Shown: positions 53,725 through 63,420, counted from the stretch's first letter. The stretch: 64,000 nucleotides of DNA from Myxococcaceae bacterium (GCA_004173515.1 SECN01000053.1:1-64000), one strand, 5' to 3'. Notes: a model not told the origin generated them from the letters alone. Program-made: numbers and translations.

Positions 53725-54680
53725 TCTTCCTGGAGGTGTTGGAAGGCGACGCCGTCCAGGCCCGCCACCGGCTGGAGACGTGGCCCGTGACGGTGGGGCG
53801 CGGCTACGGCAACGACGTCATCCTGGACGACCCCAAGGTCTCCGCCGAACACCTGCGCCTGGAGCGGCGCGAGGACGGCGCGGTGGTGCTGCGCGACGTG
53901 GGCAGCGTGAACGGCACCTTCAGCGCGGCGCCCTGGGCGCGCATCCAGGAGCTGGTGCTCACGCCGGACGCGCGGGTGTCCGTGGGGGACACGGTGCTGC
54001 GCTTTCGTCCGCGCGGCTTCGCGGTGGAGGACACCGTCGTCAACGAGGCCCCGGCCGACGCGCGCGAGCGGCTCTTCGAGCGCCCCCGGGCCTTCGCGCT
54101 GACGATGCAGGCGCTGGTCGCCACGTCCTTCATCTCCGAGCGGCTGACCCAGTTCCAGAAGACGGACTGGGGGGACCTGCTGCTCTCCAGCGTGCTGCCC
54201 CTGGGCCTGACGCTGCTGTGGGCGGGAGGCTGGTCGCTGGCCAGCCGCATCGCGCGCCGCAGCTTCTACTTCCGGGTGCACGCCACCATCGGCGGGATGG
54301 TGCTGATGGGCTTCGCGCTGGCGCCGCCCCTGTTCGCGCTCCTGAGCTTCAGCTTCTCGCTGGGCGCGTGGCTGGGCTTCGTGCGGACGCTGGCCGTCCT
54401 GGCCCTGGTGGGGTGGGGAATCTATTGGCACCTGCGCTACGTGACGCGCTGGAGCGGCAAGCGCCTGGCGCGCGGGCTCGCTGTCGCGTCGGTGGGCGTG
54501 CTGGTGCTGGCGAACGTGCCGAAGCTGCTGGGCAACGAGGACTTCAGCGAGTCGTTGGAGTTCCCCCGGTCGCTGCTGCCACCGGCGCTGCGCCTGGCCC
54601 CCGCGCATTCGGTGGACGCGTTCTTCGAGGAGGCCCGGCCGCTGGAGAAGAAGGTGGACGCGCTCGCGAAGGAAGACTGA
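53712..54680 (+). CDS. FHA-domain membrane protein
   Basis: A 322-residue protein. An N-terminal FHA domain (about 18-85) has VGRGYGNDVILDD, SAEHLRL and GSVNGTF. Four or five membrane helices fill about 135-280 (LLLSSVLPLGLTLLWAGGW, GGMVLMGFALAPPLFALL, FVRTLAVLALVGWGIYW, LAVASVGVLVLANV). The C-terminal soluble segment is helical. The FHA domain should bind phosphothreonine proteins at the inner face of the membrane. It begins with GTG inside the end of the protease gene, so a link from cytoplasmic kinase signalling to the periplasmic protease is plausible but inferred. Confidence 0.83.
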   Translation: MDEVIFLEVLEGDAVQARHRLETWPVTVGRGYGNDVILDDPKVSAEHLRLERREDGAVVLRDVGSVNGTFSAAPWARIQELVLTPDARVSVGDTVLRFRPRGFAVEDTVVNEAPADARERLFERPRAFALTMQALVATSFISERLTQFQKTDWGDLLLSSVLPLGLTLLWAGGWSLASRIARRSFYFRVHATIGGMVLMGFALAPPLFALLSFSFSLGAWLGFVRTLAVLALVGWGIYWHLRYVTRWSGKRLARGLAVASVGVLVLANVPKLLGNEDFSESLEFPRSLLPPALRLAPAHSVDAFFEEARPLEKKVDALAKED

Positions 54681-54710
54681 AGCGCGGCCACCTCCGACAC
54701 CGGGGGCGTC

Positions 54711-55691
54711 CTACATCCCACGCACCTCGTGGGGCTTGTAGGGGGCCTCCAGCGCCTTGATCTCCTCGGGCGTGAGCTTGAGCGTCACCGCCTTCACCGC
54801 GTCCTCCAGGTGCTCGGGCTTCGTCGCGCCGATGATGGGCGCGGTGACGACGGGCTTGGACAGCAGCCACGCCAGGGCCACCTGCGCGGGCGGGGCCTTG
54901 CGCGCCTCGGCCACCTTCTTCACCGCCTCCACCACGTCCCAGTCCCCGGCCTGGTTGTAGAGCACCGGTGACAGCGTGTCGGAGCCCGCGCGCGTCGTCG
55001 CCTCGCGGTCATCCAGCGACTTGCGCGAACCCGTCAACAGCCCCCGGGCCAGCGGGGACCACGGGATGACGCCGATGCCCTCCGCCTCGCACAGGGGCAG
55101 CATCTCCCGCTCCTCCTCGCGGTAGACGAGGTTGTAGTGGTCCTGCATGGACACGAACTTCGCCCAGCCATTGCGCTCGGAGACGCCGAGCGCGCGCGCG
55201 AACTGCCACGCGTACGAGGAGCTTGCGCCCAGGTAGCGCACCTTGCCCTGACGCACGAGCTGGTCGAGCGCGGACAGCGTCTCCTCGATGGGCGTGTTCG
55301 GGTCCATCCGGTGGATCTGGTACAGGTCGATGGTCTCCACCCCCAACCGCTTGAGGCTCGCCTCGCACGCCTGGGTGATGTTCTTGCGCGACAGGCCGCG
55401 CTCGTTCTGCCCGCTGCCGGTGGGGAAGTAGACCTTCGTCGCCAGCACCACCTCGTCCATCTTCGCGTAGCGGCGCAGCGCGCGGCCCGTCACCTCCTCG
55501 CTGACGCCGTCCGAGTACATGTTCGCGGTGTCGAAGAAGGTGACGCCCAGCTCCACCGCGCGGCGGAAGAAGGGCTGTGACGCTTCCTCATCCAGCACCC
55601 ACGGACGCCACTTCGGTGTGCCGTAGCTCATGCAGCCCAGGCAGATGCGGGAGACCCGCAGGCCCGTGTGACCCAGGTTGGCGTACTTCAT
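54711..55691 (-). CDS. Aldo/keto reductase
   Basis: A 326-residue TIM-barrel NADPH oxidoreductase. It has the tetrad Asp (FFDTANMY), Tyr (ANMYSDG), Lys (LATKVYF) and His (YQIHRMD), and the cofactor region PIIGATKPEHL. It is close to the YakC/YdhF-like group that reduces aldehydes or ketones, with an unknown natural substrate. AAGGAG stands eight bases before the ATG. It is divergent from the second P450, 86 bases away, and these two may form a small unit of their own. Confidence 0.92.
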   Translation of the reverse strand: MKYANLGHTGLRVSRICLGCMSYGTPKWRPWVLDEEASQPFFRRAVELGVTFFDTANMYSDGVSEEVTGRALRRYAKMDEVVLATKVYFPTGSGQNERGLSRKNITQACEASLKRLGVETIDLYQIHRMDPNTPIEETLSALDQLVRQGKVRYLGASSSYAWQFARALGVSERNGWAKFVSMQDHYNLVYREEEREMLPLCEAEGIGVIPWSPLARGLLTGSRKSLDDREATTRAGSDTLSPVLYNQAGDWDVVEAVKKVAEARKAPPAQVALAWLLSKPVVTAPIIGATKPEHLEDAVKAVTLKLTPEEIKALEAPYKPHEVRGM

Positions 55692-55777
55692 GGTGCGCTC
55701 CTTCTGTCCGTGTCCGGGGCCCCTCGCAGGGCCCCCCTTGAGTGCCAGTCCGAAGTGCTGCTTGCGTATGAACCACC

Positions 55778-56977
55778 ATGAGCGAGCGGTTCAACCTCTT
55801 GTCGCCCGAAGTGCGAGCCAATCCCTATCCCACCTATGCCCGCATGCGCCGCGAGACGCCCGTGTGTCAGGTGGATCCGGGAGGGATGTGGGCGGTGTCG
55901 CGCCATGATGACGTGCTGCGCGTGCTGAAGGATTCCCAGCGCTTCTCCTCCCAGGGCTTCCGTCAGGTCACCAACCCACCGTGGCTGGGGGGCAATCCCT
56001 TCGCGGACTCCATGCTGGTGATGGATCCACCCCACCACGGTCGCCTGCGGGTGCTGGTGCAGAAGGCCTTCGGCGCGGCGGCCATGGCGCGGCTGGGGCC
56101 CCGCGTGAGGGAGCTGTGTCGGCAGGCCGTGGCGGACCTGCCCCGGGGCCGCCCGGTGGACATGATGCCGCCCTTCGCCCTGCGCATCCCCGCGGCCGTC
56201 ATCAGCGAGCTGCTCGGCCTGGATCCTCGGCACGCCCCGCGCCTGAAGCACTGGGCGGACCTCATCACCGGCGGCGTCACCACCGTCCGCCCGGAAGAGG
56301 AGGAGCGCAAGCAGCGGGCACGCGACGCGGTGGCGGAGGTGCGCGCCTGGTTCGGGGACGTGCTGGAGGCCCGGGCCCAGGCGCCCGCCGGCACCGATGT
56401 GATCAGCGAGCTGCGCCAGGCCCGCGTGGACGGCGAGGCCCTGACGAAGGACGAACTCATCGCCTTCATGGCCCTGCTGCTGGTGGGCGGCATCGAGACG
56501 GTGGTGCACCTGCTGGGCTCGTCGCTCGTCGTGCTGCGCGAGCACCCGGAGGTGTGGGCCCAGCTCCGGGCGGACCGCTCGCGCATCCCCGCCTTCATCG
56601 AGGAGGTGCTGCGCTACGAGCCACCCCTCCAGGCCGCGCCGCGCCTCACCACCGAGGACGTGGAGGTGGGCGGCGTGAAGCTCCCCAAGGGGGCCCCGCT
56701 GCTGGTGCTGATGGGCTCCGCCACGCGCGACGAAGCGCACTTCCCGGACGGCGACCGCTTCAGCCTGTCCCGCCCGGGCCCGCAGAACCTGCCCTTCGGC
56801 CATGGCATCCACTTCTGCCTGGGCGCGCAGCTGGCGCGGATGGAGGGGCGGCTGGCGCTGGAGGCCCTGCTGGACGCCTTCCGTCACCTGGAGTCCGCCC
56901 CGGAGCCCATGACGTGGCACCGCACGCTGCTGGTGCGCGGGCCCGCCACGCTGCCCCTCGTCCTGCACCCCCTCTGA
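55778..56977 (+). CDS. Cytochrome P450 (second in window)
   Basis: A 399-residue soluble P450. The I-helix reads LLVGGIETVVHL (Glu-Thr in place of Asp-Thr), the K-helix EEVLRYE, and the heme loop FGHGIHFCLGAQLARME has the axial Cys. It is a CYP107-like type that often takes part in secondary metabolism. Only the aldo/keto reductase is beside it, and no redox partner is near. It is not clearly part of the lipodipeptide cluster, being 4 kb past its edge and in the opposite direction. Confidence 0.92.
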   Translation: MSERFNLLSPEVRANPYPTYARMRRETPVCQVDPGGMWAVSRHDDVLRVLKDSQRFSSQGFRQVTNPPWLGGNPFADSMLVMDPPHHGRLRVLVQKAFGAAAMARLGPRVRELCRQAVADLPRGRPVDMMPPFALRIPAAVISELLGLDPRHAPRLKHWADLITGGVTTVRPEEEERKQRARDAVAEVRAWFGDVLEARAQAPAGTDVISELRQARVDGEALTKDELIAFMALLLVGGIETVVHLLGSSLVVLREHPEVWAQLRADRSRIPAFIEEVLRYEPPLQAAPRLTTEDVEVGGVKLPKGAPLLVLMGSATRDEAHFPDGDRFSLSRPGPQNLPFGHGIHFCLGAQLARMEGRLALEALLDAFRHLESAPEPMTWHRTLLVRGPATLPLVLHPL

Positions 56978-57015
56978 AGCCGGAGCGGGGCAGGGGATGC
57001 TCCGGAAAAGACAAC

Positions 57016-57045
57016 GGGCAGGTCCCCGAAGAAGGGAACCTGCCC
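57016..57045 (-). terminator. Terminator of lonD
   Basis: GGGCAGGTCCCC (57016-57027) pairs with GGGAACCTGCCC (57034-57045), eleven of twelve pairs, around a six-base loop. On the minus strand it is followed by GTTGTCTTTT, a T-rich tract. It sits 30 bases after the lonD stop and also faces the end of the P450 gene. Confidence 0.75.
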
Positions 57046-57074
57046 GCGTCACTTCAGGACTTCGAGGACGACCG

Positions 57075-59427
57075 TTACGCGCGGACTTCGGCGGCGGGCG
57101 TCTCCGTGGACGTGGACGGCGGAATCGCGGCCCCCTCCTTGAACGGCGAGGTCTCCAGCGCGGCCTTGAGGACCTCATCCATGTGCGTGGCGAAGATGAA
57201 CTCCAGCTCGTTCTTCGCCTGATCCGGCACGTCGATCAGATCCTTGCGGCAACGCTCCGGCAGGATGACGCGCTTGATGCCCGCGCGGTGCGCCGCCAGG
57301 ACCTTCTCCTTGATGCCACCCACCGGCAGGACCAGGCCGCGCAGCGTGGCCTCGCCCGTGCAGGTGCAGGTCCGTCTTCTCCAGGAAGTTCGGGTTGATG
57401 CCGAGCAGCTCCGCCTTGCTGCGCAGGTAGCTCAGCGCCGTGGACGCGCTCTCCTTCATCACGTCGCCCAGCTGGCCGGTGAGCGTCATGCCGCCCTTGC
57501 CCGCCATCTTGGTCGCTTCGATGAAGAGCAGATCGCCGCCCGCCGCGGTCCACGCGAGGCCCGTCGCCACACCGGGAACCTCCGTGCGCTCCGCGACCTC
57601 CGAGTAGAACATCTCGGGTCCGAGGATCTCCTTCACGCGCTCCGAACCGATGGTCTGCTTGTCCAGCTTGCCACCGGCCACCTCCACCGCCACCGCGCGG
57701 CAGATGTCCGCGATGCGGCGCTCCAGGTTTCGCACGCCGGCTTCACGCGTGTACGAGGTCGTCAGGATGAGCAGCGCGTCATCCAGGATCTCGATGTGGT
57801 CGCCGGACAGGCCGTGCTCCTTGAGCTGCTTGGGCACGAGGTGGATGCGGGCGATGGCCTGCTTCTCCTCGAACGTGTAGCCCGTCAGCTCGATGATCTC
57901 CATGCGGTCGCGCAACGGCCCGGGGATGGGATCCAGCTGGTTCGCCGTGGCGACGAACATGACCTTCGACAGGTCGAACGCCACGTCCAGGTAGTGGTCG
58001 CTGAACGTGCTGTTCTGCTCCGGGTCCAGCACCTCCAGCAGCGCCGCGCTCGGGTCGCCGCGGAAGTCCGCGCCCAGCTTGTCGATTTCGTCCAGCATCA
58101 TGACCGGGTTCTTCGTTCCGGCCTTCTTCATGCTCTGGATGAAGCGGCCCGGCAGCGCGCCCACGTAGGTGCGCCGGTGGCCACGGATCTCCGCCTCGTC
58201 ACGCACGCCGCCCAAGGACAGGCGCACGAACTTGCGGCCGGTGGCCTTCGCCACGCTCTGGCCCAGCGACGTCTTGCCGACGCCCGGGGGACCGACGAGG
58301 CACAGGATGGGCCCGCGCATGTCGTTCTTCAGCTTGCGGACGGCCAGGTACTCCAGGATGCGCTTCTTCACCTTCTTGATGCCGAAGTGATCCTTGTCCA
58401 GCTGCTGGCGCGCGTTCTCGATGTCGAGGTTGTCCTCGCTGATCTTCGACCACGGCAGGTCCGCGATCCAATCCAGGTAGGTGCGCGCGACGGTGTACTC
58501 GCTGGAGGCCGCCGGGATCGTCTTCAGGCGGTTGAGCTCCTTCTGGGCGACCTTCTCCACTTCCGGGGGGAGGGCGGCCTTCTTCAGGCGCTCCTGGAGC
58601 TCGTCCAGCTCCTCCTCCTCCTCGCCCATCTCGCCGAGCTCTTCCTTGATCGCCTTGAGCTGCTGGCGCAGGTAGTACTCGCGCTGGGTCTTCGACATCT
58701 CGCCCTTCACGGCGGAGTCGATCTTGTTGGAGAGCTTGAGGATCTCGCGCTTGCGGTTGAGCAGCTCCAGCACGAGCTTCATGCGCGCCTTGAGGTCGAC
58801 CGTCTCCAGCACGGCCTGCTTCTCCTCGATGGGCACGTCCACGTTCGCGGCGATGAGGTCCGCCAGGTGGCCCGGGTGCGTGATGCTCTCCACCAGCTCC
58901 GTGGCGGCGGCGGGCAGCTCGGGCATCAGCTCGATGACCTCGCGCGCCAGCTTCTTCAGGTTGATGCCCAGGGCTTCCACTTCGACGTTCTCGGAGGAGG
59001 TCTTGTCCTCCACGGCGTCGACGCGGGCCTTGAGGTAGGGCGCTTCCTGCACCAGCTCCATCACGCGGAAGCGCGCCAGGCCCTGGACGACAAGTGAGTA
59101 GTTGTCCTCGCCCATCTTCAGCAGCTTCACGATGCGCGCGACGGTGCCCATCGTGTACAGGTCGGACGCGCCCGGATCCTCTTCCTCGGCGCGGCGCTGG
59201 GTGACGACGCCGATGACCTGATCATCGCGCACGGCGTCCTTGATCAGCGCGATCGTCTTCTGGCGGCCGACGGCCAGGGGCAGCACGCCCCCGGGGAAGA
59301 ACACGCTGTTGCGCAGCGGCAGGATGGGCAGCACCTGCGGGATGTCTTCCTTGTTGATGAGCCCCGGAGGGGCCATCGCGGTGGGCATGGCGCTGGCCGC
59401 GGTGCCCTTCTTCTTCTCGTCAGACAT
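57075..59427 (-). pseudogene. lonD: ATP-dependent Lon protease (LonD/BsgA-like) with frame break
   Basis: Lon is a cytosolic AAA+ serine protease. The N-terminus (MSDEKKKGTAASAMPTAM) and the domain order fit LonD (BsgA), which in M. xanthus is needed for fruiting-body development. The substrate domain (about 35-240), Walker A GPPGVGKT, Walker B MMLDEID and the start of the protease domain ([13 protein letters not shown]) are intact. After KTDLHLH (about 57360) the frame is lost. The proper end, [19 protein letters not shown] (with the catalytic Lys) to the stop at 57075, is in another frame. The expected segment between them, about 36 residues with the catalytic Ser in KDGPSAG, is missing. 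If real, the protein has no protease activity. Lost sequence in assembly is at least as likely. Confidence 0.85.
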
Positions 59428-59619
59428 GGAGTTCGGCCTCTTCCTTGCTTGAACCCGGTCAGCAAGCGGCCGGGCCGGTGAACCATCCGGTTGATTTCTG
59501 CGACGGATGAACCAACGTAACAACCAAACCGGACATGGCAAACGCGATGTGCGTTATTTCCGTGCCTCGTCGGCTGGGCGGTCGGCTGTCACTCGCCCGT
59601 CGACGACGCGGGCTCCACG

Positions 59620-60750
59620 GTGCCGGAGGCCTGTGAGGCAACCCCTCCCGTGGTCGCGCCCCAGAAGACGGACATCCTCTTCGTCATCGACAATTCGGGC
59701 TCCATGCTGGAGGAGCAGCAGGGCATCGCCACGGAGCTGCCGGCCTTCCTGGCCGCGTTCAAGGCGGGCAGCGGCGTGGCGCAGGAGTTCCGCGTGGGGG
59801 TCATCACCACCTCCGTGTACCAGCGGCTCGCCGTGGGGGACGGCTCGGACAGCATCATCCGCTCCTACCCGGATCAGGAGGGCCGCCTGCAGCCGGTGAA
59901 GGACGAGGCCGGGCAGCCCACCGCCGAGCGCTTCATCGACAGCTCGGATCCGCTGCTCCTGGACAAGTTCCAGCGGCTGGTGGTCCAGGGCACCATGGGG
60001 AGTGGGCAGGAGACGCCCTTCGAGGCCGTGCGGCTGGCGGTCGACTCGCCCCTGACCCGGCAGTCCCTGGAGGAGGGCGGCAACGCCGGCTTCCTGCGGG
60101 ATGGCGCGCGCCTGCTGGTGGTGGTGGTGTCGGACGAGGAGGACTGCAGCTCCACGTCGCGGCCGCCGCCGGTCGCGCTGGGCCAGGACCCCGCGGTGGA
60201 CGCGTGCAGCTCCCAGGCGGACAAGCTCACGTCGGTGGAGGAGTACTACCGCATCTTCCAGGGCCTGCATGACGGGCGGGGCGCGTCGCGTGAGGTGTTG
60301 TGGGCGACCATCGGACCGGTGTCGCTGACGGACAAGCGCGCGGAGGCGGTGACGGAGGTGTCGGGCGGAAAGACCTACGTGCGCAACGTCGACTGCCCGA
60401 CGTCGTATGGCCCAGGCTACCGGCAGAGCGCGCTGGCGCAGGCGTTCGACTCGACGCGGGCGAACCTGGATTCCATCTGCAAGAGCAACTACCAGCAGAC
60501 GCTGGTGGACATCGCGGAGCTGGCCACGGTGGCGCAGAGCGTGGACGTGGTGAACCTGCCGGATCCGCGGCTGGCGGTGGTGAACGTGACGCGCGCGGAT
60601 GGTTCGGTGCAGACGTGCACGGTGGCCAACGGCGACATCCGCTACGAGCCGTCCGGCGAGGACCGCGCCGCGCGCCTGTTCTTCCTGGGCCCGTGCCTGC
60701 GGCGCGTGGGCGACACGAAGGTGGAGGTGAAGGTGCTGTGCGCCGGGTAG
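59620..60750 (+). CDS. VWA-domain protein, probably a lipoprotein with damaged start
   Basis: A 376-residue open frame with a von Willebrand A domain: the MIDAS motif DILFVIDNSGSM (about 18-29), then SGQETPFEAV and VVVVSDEEDCS. Cys-rich parts follow (DVVNLPDPR, CLRRVGDTKVEVKVLC). Just upstream, the same frame reads GCHSPVDDAGSTV from 59584 and is open to the stop at 59518, as in the start of a mature lipoprotein. That frame has no start codon, though. A signal-like start, GTG at 59549 (VRYFRASSAG), is in another frame. The signal peptide therefore seems to have lost a piece near 59570. The true product is probably a surface lipoprotein that binds metal-dependent partners. Confidence 0.75.
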   Translation: MPEACEATPPVVAPQKTDILFVIDNSGSMLEEQQGIATELPAFLAAFKAGSGVAQEFRVGVITTSVYQRLAVGDGSDSIIRSYPDQEGRLQPVKDEAGQPTAERFIDSSDPLLLDKFQRLVVQGTMGSGQETPFEAVRLAVDSPLTRQSLEEGGNAGFLRDGARLLVVVVSDEEDCSSTSRPPPVALGQDPAVDACSSQADKLTSVEEYYRIFQGLHDGRGASREVLWATIGPVSLTDKRAEAVTEVSGGKTYVRNVDCPTSYGPGYRQSALAQAFDSTRANLDSICKSNYQQTLVDIAELATVAQSVDVVNLPDPRLAVVNVTRADGSVQTCTVANGDIRYEPSGEDRAARLFFLGPCLRRVGDTKVEVKVLCAG

Positions 60751-60791
60751 CCGCGGGCTGATCCGAGCGCCTTCCAGGCGCGTGTCGTGCG

Positions 60792-60824
60792 AAGGGCCTC
60801 GCGTGAAGACGCGGGGCCCTTTTT
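60792..60824 (+). terminator. Rho-independent terminator after the VWA gene
   Basis: AAGGGCCTCGCGT (60792-60804) pairs over 13 positions with ACGCGGGGCCCTT (60809-60821), with one G-U pair and a GAAG tetraloop, and is followed by a T-run to 60824. This is the clearest terminator in the window. Confidence 0.88.
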
Positions 60825-61022
60825 CGTTGGGACCGGAAGAGGGTGACCCGCCATGTCCGGTGACGTGAAACGGGACGCGCGCGGATCCACTTTTTTCCTC
60901 CGAGCGAGCACCCGACCCGACAGGTTGGAACGGCCATCAAACCCCTCGCGCGGGTGTCAGACCGCTTCGCATACTGGCCGGACATCCGCACCGAAGGCGG
61001 GTGCGCATGCGAGGGAGGCGAC

Positions 61023-61895
61023 ATGGGCGCGGCGGTGGAGCGGTCGGCGTTGGGGGTGGTGGAGGAACTGCGCGAACGGATCCGTCAGCTCCAGGCCGCG
61101 CCACGGCGCGCGCTCTCGGTGCTGCGCACGGGCGTGGACGCGGTGGACGCGCTCCTGCCCATGAACGGACTTCCCCTGGGGCACTCGGTGGAGCTGTGCG
61201 GCGAGGCGGCGTCGGGGCGCACCAGCCTGGCCCTGCGCGCGGTGGCGTCCGCGCACCGGGAGCAGCGGCTGTGCGCGTGGGTGGATGGTCCCCGGGAGCT
61301 GTATCCGCCCGCGGCGTCGGCGCTGGGCGTGGACCTGGAGCGGCTGCTCGTCGTGCGGCCCCGGCTCTTCGCGCAGCGGGTGTGGTCCGCCGTGCAGCTC
61401 GCGCGCAGCGGCGCCTTCACGTGCGTGGTGGTGGATCTGACGCACGGCGTGGGCGCGGCGGGACGACCGGAGCGGCTGTCCCTGTCGGAGGCCCGGAAGC
61501 TCGCGGACGCGGCGGCGCGGGGCGGAGCGCTGGTGCTGCTGCTGACCTCTCCCGAAGCCCCGGCGGACGGGCTGGCGCGGCTGCGGCTGGAGGCCCGGGG
61601 CGTCCAGGGCTGGTCGGTGGAGCTGGAGCGCAGCCGGGGCGGGGGCGTGGGCACGCGCGTCGTGAGCCCCTGGCAGGCGCTGTATCCGGAGGTCGGGCTG
61701 GATGCCGGGGCCCGGCTGCTGGACGTGGATGACCTGGGCTGCGACGCGGAGGCGGGTTCGGCGGGGCCGGGCTTCTACCGCGAGCCGGGCGACAGCGTGC
61801 GCAACGGCATCGGCATCCTGGGCCAGCGCCCCGGCCGCGACGCGCCCATGCCCTCGCTGCACGAGGGGCTCCCGCCGTCGTCGGGCGCCTGCTGA
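61023..61895 (+). CDS. imuA: ImuA-like RecA-fold protein
   Basis: A 290-residue RecA-fold protein of the ImuA group. The P-loop region reads GEAASGRTSLAL, with Arg where Walker A has Lys, and a Walker-B-like strand reads AFTCVVVDL. N-terminal TGVDAVDALLPMNGLPLGHSVEL is typical of the group. ImuA with ImuB and the polymerase DnaE2 forms the mutagenic translesion complex of many bacteria. In M. xanthus ImuA is reported to restrain RecA activity. The ATG at 61023 follows GGAGG. imuB follows after about ten bases. I find no convincing LexA box upstream (60825-61022). Confidence 0.85.
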   Translation: MGAAVERSALGVVEELRERIRQLQAAPRRALSVLRTGVDAVDALLPMNGLPLGHSVELCGEAASGRTSLALRAVASAHREQRLCAWVDGPRELYPPAASALGVDLERLLVVRPRLFAQRVWSAVQLARSGAFTCVVVDLTHGVGAAGRPERLSLSEARKLADAAARGGALVLLLTSPEAPADGLARLRLEARGVQGWSVELERSRGGGVGTRVVSPWQALYPEVGLDAGARLLDVDDLGCDAEAGSAGPGFYREPGDSVRNGIGILGQRPGRDAPMPSLHEGLPPSSGAC

Positions 61896-61905
61896 AGGCA
61901 TGTCC

Positions 61906-63420
61906 ATGCGGAGGGGCTACCTGCACGTCACGCGCTTCCCGGTGCAGCGCAAGGTCATCGAATCGCCGGGGCTTTCGGGCCAGCCGTTCGTGCTGGTGGA
62001 AGAGGTGCGCGGCCAGCGCCGGGTGGCCTTCGCGTCCACGCGCGCGCTGAAGGTCGGCGTGCGGACGGGGATGACGCTGACGGCGGCGACCGCGCTGGAG
62101 CCCGAGCTGAAGCACTTCCCCTATCGCCCCCAGGACGAGGCGCAGGCGCTGCGAGTGCTGGGGGAGTCGCTGCTCGGCCTGTGTCCGGGCTTCCAGCGCA
62201 GTGCCCCGGACGGCCTCTGGTTCGACGCGGGCGCCGCGCACCTGGTGGGGGGCGAGCCGGAGCTGGGCGCCCGGGTGCTGGAGGTCTGCGCGGAGCAGGG
62301 CTACCGGGGGCATGTGACGGTGGCCTCGGAGGCGTTCACCGCGCGGGTGCTGGCACGGCACGGCACCGTGCGGGTGGAGGTGGTGCCCCAGGGGCAGGGC
62401 GCACGGGCGCTCGCGCCGCTGCCGCTGCGGGCGCTGGAGGACAACGCGGTGCGCGCCTTCACGGTGCTGGGCCTGTCCACGCTGGGCGAGGTGGCGGCGC
62501 TCCCGGCCGGGGCGGTGGTGGCGCGCGGGGGCGCGTCCGCGGCCCGGGTGCACGCGAGGTGCCGGGGCGTGGACGACACGCCCTTCGATCCCGAGCCGTT
62601 GGAAGAGGCCCTGGAGGACCGGGTGGTGCTGGACGCGCCCTCGGACACCTTCGAACCCGTGCAGTTCGCGCTCAAGACGCTGTTGGACCGGTTGGGCGCG
62701 CGGCTCTCCGGTCGGCAGCGGGCGGCCGTCCGCCTCACCTTCGTCCTGCGCCTGGACCCCACCGGGGAGGCCCAGGTGCCGCTGCTCCTGGCGCGGCCCA
62801 CGGCGCGGGCGAAGCTGCTGTTGGAGCTGGCCCGACACCGGCTGGGGGAGCTGCGGCTGGAGGCCCCGGTGGCGGAGGTCGCGGTGCGGGTGGACGCGCA
62901 CGACGTGGACCTGGGCCAACAACTGGCGTTGGGGGACGCGCCGGAGGGGGACGCGGCCCTGGAGGGCGTGCTGTCGCGGCTGGCGACGACGCTGGGGGAG
63001 GAGGCGCTGTTCTCCGCGTCCCTGGAGGCGGCGCACCGGCCGGAGGTCGCGCATGGCCCCCGGGCGTTCCATCCCCCGGAGACGCGGCGGGGGTTGTTGT
63101 CCACCGCGGAGCCAGAAGGGCCCGTCACCGTGTGGCGCGAGGCGGGGGCGGCCCGGGAGCGGCCCTCGCGGCTGTTGGCCCGGCCGGCGCGGTTGGACGC
63201 GGAGCTGGCGGCGTCCGGGGACCTGCTGGCGGCGCGGCTCGCGGGGAAGCGGCACCGGGTGACGGCGATGGCGGGCCCGGAGCGGCTGGGTGGTGAGTGG
63301 TGGACGGACACCCCCTACCAAAGGGACTACTACCGCGTGCACTTCGAGGGGCTGGGGCCCGCCTGGGTGTTCCGGGATGGGCGGGACGGGGGCTTCTACC
63401 TGCAGGGCCTGTTCGATTGA
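61906..63420 (+). CDS. imuB: ImuB, inactive Y-family polymerase homologue
   Basis: A 504-residue Y-family fold without the catalytic acids. The first strand reads GYLHVTRFPVQRK where active enzymes have a metal-binding Asp, and the second motif is APDGLWFDAGAAHL. The end (YYRVHFEGLGPAWVFRDG, then GFYLQGLFD) is the usual ImuB C-terminus. ImuB acts as a hub that binds the clamp, ImuA and DnaE2. No dnaE2 follows here, since the next gene is a lipoprotein. The ATG at 61906 stands seven bases after AAGG, and an in-frame ATG at 61900 is too close to it. Confidence 0.87.
   Translation: MRRGYLHVTRFPVQRKVIESPGLSGQPFVLVEEVRGQRRVAFASTRALKVGVRTGMTLTAATALEPELKHFPYRPQDEAQALRVLGESLLGLCPGFQRSAPDGLWFDAGAAHLVGGEPELGARVLEVCAEQGYRGHVTVASEAFTARVLARHGTVRVEVVPQGQGARALAPLPLRALEDNAVRAFTVLGLSTLGEVAALPAGAVVARGGASAARVHARCRGVDDTPFDPEPLEEALEDRVVLDAPSDTFEPVQFALKTLLDRLGARLSGRQRAAVRLTFVLRLDPTGEAQVPLLLARPTARAKLLLELARHRLGELRLEAPVAEVAVRVDAHDVDLGQQLALGDAPEGDAALEGVLSRLATTLGEEALFSASLEAAHRPEVAHGPRAFHPPETRRGLLSTAEPEGPVTVWREAGAARERPSRLLARPARLDAELAASGDLLAARLAGKRHRVTAMAGPERLGGEWWTDTPYQRDYYRVHFEGLGPAWVFRDGRDGGFYLQGLFD

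Noticed and set aside
55778-56977. Second P450 as part of the lipodipeptide cluster
   Set aside because: It is more than 4 kb beyond the promoter region, on the other strand, and separated by protease and reductase genes.
60825-61022. A LexA box before imuA
   Set aside because: Fragments such as GTGTCAG are present, but nothing matches well enough to the myxobacterial LexA consensus as I recall it.
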